From contig CAAGKW010000373.1 of NCBI GenBank assembly GCA_900770585.1, positions 1 through 7,156 of the forward strand: a stretch of DNA of 7,156 nt, in the 5' to 3' direction. The position numbers and the translations under genes are program-made. Each line of letters opens with the position of its first letter. Positions within the stretch are counted from its first letter, which is position 1. A model generated the notes under the pieces. That model ran no database searches and was not told the origin of the DNA. It saw nothing but the letters and a program-made list of their open reading frames with translations. This DNA is from an uncultured Alistipes sp. Its GTDB lineage: Bacteria; Bacteroidota; Bacteroidia; Bacteroidales; Rikenellaceae. Positions 1 through 5,065 of this stretch are shown here, one piece after another.

Positions 1-910
1 CAAAATCCTCTTCGGTCTCGTCGGGATAGCCAACCAGCAACGTTGTGCGCAGAGCCAGATCGGGCACCGCTGCACGCAGACGCTCGATCAGCGCATAGGC
101 ATCAGCCTTCGAGTGGCGACGCTTCATCAACGTGAGCTGATGATCCGAGATGTGCTGGAACGGAATATCGAGATAGGGGCAGATCTTCTTCTCGCGCGCC
201 ATAACCTCGATTACGTCCTGCGGGAAGTCGGTCGGGTAGGCGTAGTGCAGACGAATCCACTCAATGCCCTCGACCTTGCACAGACGTTCGAGCAACTCGG
301 CCAGCGCACGACGGCCATACAAATCGCGACCGTAATATGTTGTGTCTTGGGCGATTACGATCAACTCGCGCACGCCTTGTGCAGCCAGACGCTCCGCCTC
401 TTCGACGCAACGTTCCATCGGCACCGAGCGGTGCGGACCGCGAATCAGCGGAATGGCGCAGTAACCGCAGTGCCAATTACAGCCCTCGGCAATTTTCAGG
501 TATGCATAGTGTTTCGGGGTCGAGGTCAGACGCTCGGTCGAGGTGTCGGGGTCGCCCGCAGCACCCAATGCGCGAGCAATGCCCTGCATATCGCGTGCAC
601 CGAAATAGTCGTCAACCTCGGGAATCTCGGCACGTAACTCATCAGCATAACGCTCGCTAAGACAGCCGATTACAAACAGACGCTCGATCAGTCCCTGCTC
701 CTTTGCGGCAGCAAAACGCAGGATTGTGTCGATCGACTCCTGCTTGGCGTCACCGATGAAACCGCAGGTGTTGATCACGACCACCTTGGCGTCGGTGCGG
801 TTGCTGTCGAAAGCAATTTCGTAACCAGCCTCGGCCAACTGAGCCGCGAGGTGCTCCGAATCGACCGTATTTTTCGAACAACCGAGCGTTACTACGTTAA
901 TTTTTTTCAT
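1..910 (-). CDS. rimO: Ribosomal protein S12 methylthiotransferase RimO (3' end beyond window)
   Basis: Radical-SAM methylthiotransferase that adds a methylthio group to the beta carbon of a conserved aspartate in ribosomal protein S12, in the cytoplasm. The start is the ATG at 910-908, and 303 codons are visible before the window edge; the family is usually about 430-440 residues, so the end of the radical-SAM domain and the TRAM domain lie outside. The N-terminal UPF0004 domain begins MKKINVVTLGCSKNTVDSE and holds three cluster cysteines (C11, C49, C83). The radical-SAM CxxxCxxC motif is EGCNWHCGYCAIP with C144, C148 and C151. Further RimO-like signatures are FGARDM (104-108), HYAYPTDFP (222-230) and YLDIPFQHIS (246-255). 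The start codon lies 11 nt after the ftsY stop with no promoter box between, so the two are probably co-transcribed. The motif near residues 294-300 reads GYPDETE where a glycine is more usual than the aspartate. The motifs separate it well from MiaB and MtaB. Confidence 0.95.
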   Translation of the reverse strand, partial: MKKINVVTLGCSKNTVDSEHLAAQLAEAGYEIAFDSNRTDAKVVVINTCGFIGDAKQESIDTILRFAAAKEQGLIERLFVIGCLSERYADELRAEIPEVDDYFGARDMQGIARALGAAGDPDTSTERLTSTPKHYAYLKIAEGCNWHCGYCAIPLIRGPHRSVPMERCVEEAERLAAQGVRELIVIAQDTTYYGRDLYGRRALAELLERLCKVEGIEWIRLHYAYPTDFPQDVIEVMAREKKICPYLDIPFQHISDHQLTLMKRRHSKADAYALIERLRAAVPDLALRTTLLVGYPDETEEDF

Positions 911-921
911 CTTCGGTCGAT

Positions 922-1920
922 TTATTTATCTCCAAACAGCGCGTCAACGAACTCGCGGCGATCGAAAATCTTCAACTGATCAATGCCCTCGCCAATGCCG
1001 ATGTAGCGCACCGGAACGTGGAACTGATCGCTGATGCCGATCACAACTCCGCCCTTTGCCGTGCCGTCCAACTTTGTGATAGCCAGCGATGTAACCTGCG
1101 TAGCTTGCGTGAACTGACGCGCCTGTTCGAAGGCGTTCTGACCCGTCGAACCGTCCAGCACGAGCATCACTTCGTGCGGAGCGTCGGGGATCACCTTCGC
1201 CATCACGTTGCGAATCTTGGTCAACTCGTTCATCAGACCGATCTTATTGTGCAGACGACCTGCGGTGTCGATCAACACCACGTCGGCGCCATTTGCCTTA
1301 GCCGATTTGAGCGTATCGAAGGCCACCGAGGCAGGATCCGAGCCCATCTCCTGGCGGATCATCGTCGCACCCGCGCGCTCGGCCCACACGCCCAGCTGGT
1401 CAATCGCTGCCGCACGGAAGGTATCCGCCGCACCGATGTAGACCTTCTTGCCCGCCTTGCGGAGCTGTGCCGCGAGCTTGCCGATGGTGGTGGTTTTGCC
1501 TGCGCCATTGACGCCAACGACCATCACAACGTAGGGCTCGCCCTCCTTGGCGTCGAGTCCGAATGTGGCCTCCTTGCCGTGATTTTCTTCGAGCAACAGA
1601 GCGATCTCATCGCGCAGAATCGATTGAAGCTCATTGGCATTCATATACTTGTCGCGTGCCACACGTTCCTCGATACGGCGAATGATCTTCACGGTAGTTT
1701 CGACGCCAACGTCCGAGGTGATCAGGATCTCCTCCAACTCGTCGAGCATATCGTCATCGACCTTCGAGCGACCCGCCACGGCGCGCGCCAACTTGCTGAA
1801 CAGTCCCTGCTTGGTCTTCTCCAAACCGGCATTCAACTCTTCGCGCTCGGCAGCCACAACCTCGGGAGCGGCGGCCTGCTCTTCGGCCTTTTTCTTCTTA
1901 AAAAAATCGAATAATCCCAT
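922..1920 (-). CDS. ftsY: Signal recognition particle receptor FtsY
   Basis: SRP-receptor GTPase at the inner face of the cytoplasmic membrane. It binds Ffh-SRP carrying a nascent chain and hands the ribosome to the SecYEG translocon. The protein has 332 residues. The N-terminus MGLFDFFKKKKAEEQ is a short amphipathic, lysine-rich membrane-targeting segment followed by an Ala/Glu-rich linker to about residue 35; the long acidic A domain of E. coli FtsY is absent, as in many bacteria. The helical N domain spans about 36-115. The G domain carries G1 GVNGAGKT (136-143), the SRP-GTPase insertion-box region with DTFRAAAIDQL (166-176), G3 DTAGR (218-222), G4 TKLD (282-285) and the closing loop GIGEGIDQL (308-316). 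The ATG at 1920-1918 lies 23 nt downstream of a -7 box, which supports this start. rimO follows after 11 nt. Ffh is excluded because there is no methionine-rich M domain after the G domain. Confidence 0.97.
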   Translation of the reverse strand: MGLFDFFKKKKAEEQAAAPEVVAAEREELNAGLEKTKQGLFSKLARAVAGRSKVDDDMLDELEEILITSDVGVETTVKIIRRIEERVARDKYMNANELQSILRDEIALLLEENHGKEATFGLDAKEGEPYVVMVVGVNGAGKTTTIGKLAAQLRKAGKKVYIGAADTFRAAAIDQLGVWAERAGATMIRQEMGSDPASVAFDTLKSAKANGADVVLIDTAGRLHNKIGLMNELTKIRNVMAKVIPDAPHEVMLVLDGSTGQNAFEQARQFTQATQVTSLAITKLDGTAKGGVVIGISDQFHVPVRYIGIGEGIDQLKIFDRREFVDALFGDK

Positions 1921-1943
1921 AGTTTTCAGTCAATAGATTTTTG

Positions 1944-1951
1944 CAAAGATA
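1944..1951 (-). promoter_or_regulatory. Bacteroidota-type -7 promoter box for ftsY-rimO
   Basis: On the minus strand this reads TATCTTTG, a full match to the Bacteroidota primary-sigma -7 consensus TAnnTTTG. The predicted transcript start is near 1940, giving a leader of about 20 nt before the ftsY ATG. No convincing TTTG lies 19-21 nt upstream in the -33 position; one TTTG is only 12 nt away. The box sits in an AT-rich gap just after the terminator of the preceding operon, which fits a separate transcription unit. Confidence 0.75.
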
Positions 1952-1987
1952 CAAAAATGTTTTCAAATCTCCATTATATATAAAGTA

Positions 1988-2011
1988 AAAGCCACCTCGC
2001 GGGGTGGCTTT
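1988..2011 (-). terminator. Rho-independent terminator after the nitroreductase gene
   Basis: Minus-strand inverted repeat AAAGCCACC / GGTGGCTTT with nine perfect base pairs and a six-base loop, followed by a T-rich run (TTACTTTATATATAA). It begins about 20 nt after the nitroreductase stop and precedes the ftsY promoter, so it closes the flavodiiron operon. The A-rich plus-strand side is on the far end of the stem, consistent with termination of leftward transcription. Confidence 0.85.
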
Positions 2012-2030
2012 CAGTGGGAAGTGGGTCGGA

Positions 2031-2669
2031 TTACTTGATTATCAGCTCGTCGAGGGCGACTTTCGGAACGTAGTGCGTGCCCTCGCGGCGGTAGTATTTG
2101 TGGCTCTCGTCAGCCGAGATTTCGGTCAGCTCGATGCGGTCGGCTCCGCGCCCAATCGCAACCACCAACAGCGGCTCGTAGGGTAGCTCCAAAGCCTCCT
2201 TCACAGCCTCACGATTGAATGCCGCAATGCACAATCCATTCAGTCCTATCTCGGTGGCTTGCAGCAACATAGATTGCACCGAAATGCCCAAATCAATGCT
2301 CACCTCGCGCGTCTCGGGCACGGTTGCGCAGACGACGATATAGGCGTTCGGCTCGGTGCCGGCAGTGGGCAGATGTAGCTCGGGCAGCGCGCCACCCATA
2401 CGCACGTGCGGCAGTACCTTTGCCGCCTCGTCCGCAAGCACCGCGCGGAAGCGCAGAACCTGCTGATTGCGAGCCGACGGAGTGCGCGTATTGACCTCGA
2501 TAATGCGACGCAATTGATCCTCGCGCACAACAAACGAGGGGTCGTAGGCGCGGTGACTGCGATTTTTCGCCAATAGACGCGCCAGCGTGGGCGTACGTCG
2601 AGGTGCAGAGCCCGCGTCGCGGCGAGCCATATACTCCTCCATCTTCTTGCCTAAGTAGTTGTCAGCCAT
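2031..2669 (-). CDS. Nitroreductase-family FMN oxidoreductase
   Basis: Probable FMN-dependent NAD(P)H oxidoreductase of the nitroreductase fold, cytoplasmic and probably dimeric. The natural substrate cannot be read from the sequence; the family acts on nitro compounds, quinones, flavins and other acceptors. The protein is 212 residues, a normal length. FMN-binding signatures are NRSHRAYD (36-43, the Arg-Ser-x-Arg phosphate-binding segment), PSARNQQ (64-70), the helix DLGISVQSMLLQATEIGLNG (126-145) and GRG near 173-175. The first 35 residues form a charged extension (KKMEEYMARRD) ahead of the core fold. No signal peptide is seen. The ATG at 2669 follows the stop of the metallophosphoesterase gene by 4 nt, pointing to co-transcription and probably translational coupling. 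It is the last gene of the operon and is followed by a terminator. The family call is firm; a specific role such as NfsB or flavin reductase is not assignable. Confidence 0.92.
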   Translation of the reverse strand: MADNYLGKKMEEYMARRDAGSAPRRTPTLARLLAKNRSHRAYDPSFVVREDQLRRIIEVNTRTPSARNQQVLRFRAVLADEAAKVLPHVRMGGALPELHLPTAGTEPNAYIVVCATVPETREVSIDLGISVQSMLLQATEIGLNGLCIAAFNREAVKEALELPYEPLLVVAIGRGADRIELTEISADESHKYYRREGTHYVPKVALDELIIK

Positions 2670-2673
2670 ATCT

Positions 2674-3753
2674 TTATTTGTTTTTAAGTCGGATTACGAC
2701 GAGCTCGCTCTGGGTGCCGATTCTAAACGGCGGACCCCACAGCGACAAGCCACTCGAAACGTAGATGTGTGCCCGCGACCAACGGCGATAACCGTAGCTC
2801 TGCTCGTAGAGATGGTCGGTCAGCAGATTGAGTGGCCACACCTGCCCGCGATGTGTATGACCGCTGATTTGCAGGTCGATACCGAGCGAGTCGGCCTCTG
2901 CCAAGTGGTAGGGTTGGTGGTCGAGAACGACGATCGGGCGCGTCGTGTCGGCCTTTGCGATCAGTGCCGAAAGAGGCTCTCGACGGCGATTCGAACGGTC
3001 GTCACGACCAATCAGCTGCACTCCGTTCGGAAGTGTCACGATCGAGTCGCGCAGGAGATGTATTGGTGTCGGAGCGAGTAACTTCTCGACCTGCTCTAAA
3101 CCGCTGATATATTCGTGGTTACCTGCTGCCATATAGATCGGAGCCTCGACCGCCTCGAACTCCTCGCACATCGAATCGCGCTCGACGGGCACCACCGAGT
3201 TATCGATCAGATCGCCCGCAATGAGCACAGCGTCAGGTTTTTGCGTGTTGATCAGCTCGACGTAACGACTCAGTGCCTTGCGCCCTGTTCCCTCGCCCAG
3301 ATGTACGTCGCTGACCGCTACGATCTGCATCTCTCCACCCTCGATCGGGCGGTCAATCGTGAGGTCCAATTCGACCACGCGCGGGTGTCGATAGCTCCAA
3401 TAACCATAAGCGAGCACCGTGCTCACTACGCCCAAAGCAATCCAGAATCCACCTCGGAGCGACGGTATTGTCCAATGCCCTAAATCGCAGACAATGAGAG
3501 CTATAACCATATAGAGCGTAAAGACCATCCACGCAGATCCGACACCGAACAGCGTGCGGCTCACAGTCGCTGGGAGAGCCGAGTGTCGCAGTCCCATTGC
3601 CACAAAAAGCGACACCGCGGCCAACCAATATATCGCCCCGAAGAGCACGCGCACCCACATTGGCGCACCGCTCATCTGTTGCAGTGCGCGAACGAAAATA
3701 TAGGCATTGCCACCCAAATAGGCGACCATCATTGCCAGAAACATCCACTTCAT
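2674..3753 (-). CDS. Membrane-anchored calcineurin-like metallophosphoesterase
   Basis: Predicted two-metal phosphoesterase fused to an N-terminal membrane region, 359 residues. Four hydrophobic segments are visible at about 4-22, 34-53, 68-90 and 102-118, followed by the catalytic domain at about 140-357. All family motifs are present: SDVHLG (148-153; D149, H151), GDLID (180-184; D181), GNHEY (211-215; N212, H213), H279 in DHQP, and GHTHRGQ (298-304; H299, H301). The C-terminal PPFRIGTQSELVVIRL pattern (341-356) is typical of the YkuE-like membrane phosphoesterases, some of which act on phospholipids or UDP-linked lipid precursors. The substrate here is unknown. With four segments, and N- and C-terminal sides equal, the catalytic domain would be cytoplasmic if the N-terminus is inside, but this is inference. 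The gene starts 33 nt after the flavodiiron stop with no promoter box between, and ends 4 nt before the nitroreductase start. Confidence 0.92.
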   Translation of the reverse strand: MKWMFLAMMVAYLGGNAYIFVRALQQMSGAPMWVRVLFGAIYWLAAVSLFVAMGLRHSALPATVSRTLFGVGSAWMVFTLYMVIALIVCDLGHWTIPSLRGGFWIALGVVSTVLAYGYWSYRHPRVVELDLTIDRPIEGGEMQIVAVSDVHLGEGTGRKALSRYVELINTQKPDAVLIAGDLIDNSVVPVERDSMCEEFEAVEAPIYMAAGNHEYISGLEQVEKLLAPTPIHLLRDSIVTLPNGVQLIGRDDRSNRRREPLSALIAKADTTRPIVVLDHQPYHLAEADSLGIDLQISGHTHRGQVWPLNLLTDHLYEQSYGYRRWSRAHIYVSSGLSLWGPPFRIGTQSELVVIRLKNK

Positions 3754-3786
3754 CTGTGTGTGCGGTAGCTGCTTATATTCAGTTAT

Positions 3787-4944
3787 TTATGCCATCAATG
3801 CGTCAGCCAATGCTTCGAGCGCGGGCAGATCCTCGCGCTTCATTCGCGAGCGGATCGTAACCATCGGCTCGACGATCTCCAACTCCTTCATCTGCTCCAA
3901 CATACCGCGCATTACGCGACCTGCCGAAGGTGCCCACGAGCCATTCTCGACAATCGCCACACGGCGCTTTTGGAAGCTCTTGATTTGGAGGTGGTGCAGG
4001 AAATCGTGCATAGGTGTGAAGACGCCCGAATCGTACGACGCAGCCGCCACAACCAGCTTACTCATTCGGAACGCATCTTCCACAGCCTCAGCCATATCGC
4101 AGCGGCTTAGATCGGCAACCGAAACCTTCGCAGCGCCCTTTGCGCGCAGGATCTCGGCCAACTTTTCGGCCACTGCGGCCGTGCCTCCGTGAATCGATGC
4201 GTAGGCGATGAAAACGCCCTCAGTTTCAGGCTCATACTTGCTCCACGTGTCGTACAGACCGATGTAATATCCAAGGTTTTCGCTCAGGATCGGACCGTGC
4301 AGCGGACAGATCTGTGCAACATCAAGCGCAGCCAATTTTTTGAGCAACGCCTGCACCGGAACGCCATACTTTCCGCAGATGTTGAAGTAGTAACGACGCG
4401 CCTCGCAAGCCCACTCCTCGTCGTGCGAGAGCGCACCAAACTTGCCGAATGCGTCAGCTGAAAAGACCACTTTCGAGCACTCGTCATACGACACCATAAC
4501 CTCGGGCCAATGCACCATCGGTGCCATCATAAAGTGCAGAGTGTGAGTACCTAACGGCAGCCTATCGCCCTCTTTGACGGCGATTGTCGACTGCGAGAAA
4601 TCGACCCCTTCGAAGAATTGGGGCATCATCTGCACGGCGCGTGCCGAGGCGACGATCTTCATCTGCGGGAACTCGGCCAGCAGAGCCGCAACGCCACCTG
4701 CGTGATCGGGCTCCAAGTGGTGAACGATGAGGTAGTCGGGCGTACGTCCGTCGAGTGCTGCGAGCAACTTCTCGTGCCACTCGTCGTACTTGCGTGCATC
4801 GACCGTATCCATCACCGCAACTTTCTCATCGAGAATCAGATACGAGTTGTACGAAATGCCGTTGGGAATGATGTATTGGCTCTCGAACAGGTCCAGATCG
4901 AGGTCGTCGACGCCAATGTATTTTATGTCATTTGTAATATTCAT
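3787..4944 (-). CDS. fprA: FprA-family flavodiiron protein (A-type flavoprotein; O2/NO reductase)
   Basis: Cytoplasmic flavodiiron enzyme that reduces O2 to water and/or NO to N2O with electrons usually delivered by rubredoxin or a similar donor; it protects anaerobes. Counting from the ATG at 4944 it has 385 residues. The beta-lactamase-like di-iron domain (about 1-240) has the full ligand set: HLEPDH (76-81; H76, E78, D80, H81), H145 in MVHWPE, D164 in SADAFG, and H216 in PLHGP. The flavodoxin domain (about 245-385) opens with the FMN-phosphate loop YASIHGGTAAVAE (248-260) and has AASYDSGVFTP (301-311) and ENGSWAPSAGR (333-343). No C-terminal rubredoxin or flavin-reductase fusion is present. 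An in-frame ATG 24 nt upstream (4968) is less likely: it directly abuts the -7 box, near or upstream of the expected transcript start. First gene of a three-gene operon. O2 versus NO preference cannot be told from sequence. Confidence 0.95.
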   Translation of the reverse strand: MNITNDIKYIGVDDLDLDLFESQYIIPNGISYNSYLILDEKVAVMDTVDARKYDEWHEKLLAALDGRTPDYLIVHHLEPDHAGGVAALLAEFPQMKIVASARAVQMMPQFFEGVDFSQSTIAVKEGDRLPLGTHTLHFMMAPMVHWPEVMVSYDECSKVVFSADAFGKFGALSHDEEWACEARRYYFNICGKYGVPVQALLKKLAALDVAQICPLHGPILSENLGYYIGLYDTWSKYEPETEGVFIAYASIHGGTAAVAEKLAEILRAKGAAKVSVADLSRCDMAEAVEDAFRMSKLVVAAASYDSGVFTPMHDFLHHLQIKSFQKRRVAIVENGSWAPSAGRVMRGMLEQMKELEIVEPMVTIRSRMKREDLPALEALADALMA

Positions 4945-4969
4945 AGCTATCCATTTTTTATTAACCATA

Positions 4970-4977
4970 CAAAGATA
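4970..4977 (-). promoter_or_regulatory. Bacteroidota-type -7 promoter box for the flavodiiron operon
   Basis: Minus-strand TATCTTTG, identical to the box before ftsY and a full match to TAnnTTTG. It ends 25 nt before the chosen ATG at 4944, close to the 23 nt seen at ftsY. The estimated transcript start is around 4963-4967, leaving a leader of about 20 nt that is AT-rich (TTAATAAAAAATGG). No good -33 TTTG is visible at the normal distance, and that region is instead occupied by one arm of a dyad, so the promoter may need an activator. The box also decides the start codon of the downstream gene. Confidence 0.75.
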
Positions 4978-4992
4978 CGAAATTCTTTCGTG

Positions 4993-5013
4993 TTGCTATC
5001 ACCCCCATAGCAA
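4993..5013. promoter_or_regulatory. Candidate operator: 7-bp dyad upstream of the flavodiiron promoter
   Basis: Perfect inverted repeat TTGCTAT-N7-ATAGCAA. It is centred at 5003, about 36-41 nt upstream of the estimated transcript start, and its promoter-proximal arm covers the place where a -33 element should be. That position is typical of class II activators such as CRP/FNR-family proteins, but the arm sequence and spacing do not match the FNR consensus TTGAT-N4-ATCAA. The distal end overlaps by two bases the T-tract of the neighbouring terminator. A chance dyad of this size in a 120-nt gap is possible, so this is a candidate only. Confidence 0.35.
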
Positions 5014-5049
5014 AAAACGCCCCAACTCCTCATTGTGGAGTGGGGCGTT
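5012..5049 (-). terminator. Rho-independent terminator after the outer-membrane protein gene
   Basis: On the minus strand, a hairpin with outer stem AACGCCCCA / TGGGGCGTT (9 bp) and inner stem CTCC / GGAG (4 bp), separated by one bulged base, with a seven-base loop, followed by a T6 run (5017-5012). It lies about 16 nt after the stop codon of the outer-membrane protein gene and separates that gene from the flavodiiron operon. Confidence 0.9.
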
Positions 5050-5065
5050 GATCTTTCGGGGCGAG

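Noticed and set aside
113..660. Plus-strand open frames of 174 and 107 codons at the left edge
   Set aside because: The minus strand here encodes RimO with all its cysteine motifs, so these are shadows of that gene.
69..700. Repeated sequence CAGACGCTCGATCAG at about 77 and 679 as a possible direct repeat
   Set aside because: Both copies encode LIERL within RimO in the same frame and use the gene's preferred codons; there is no extended similarity around them.
1018..1914. Long plus-strand open frame of 298 codons opposite ftsY
   Set aside because: It lies entirely within ftsY on the other strand, has no promoter box or recognisable domain, and its composition is what the complement of a GC-rich gene gives.
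1961..1970. TTTG on the minus strand as the -33 element for ftsY
   Set aside because: It is only 12 nt from the -7 box, much closer than the usual 19-21 nt.
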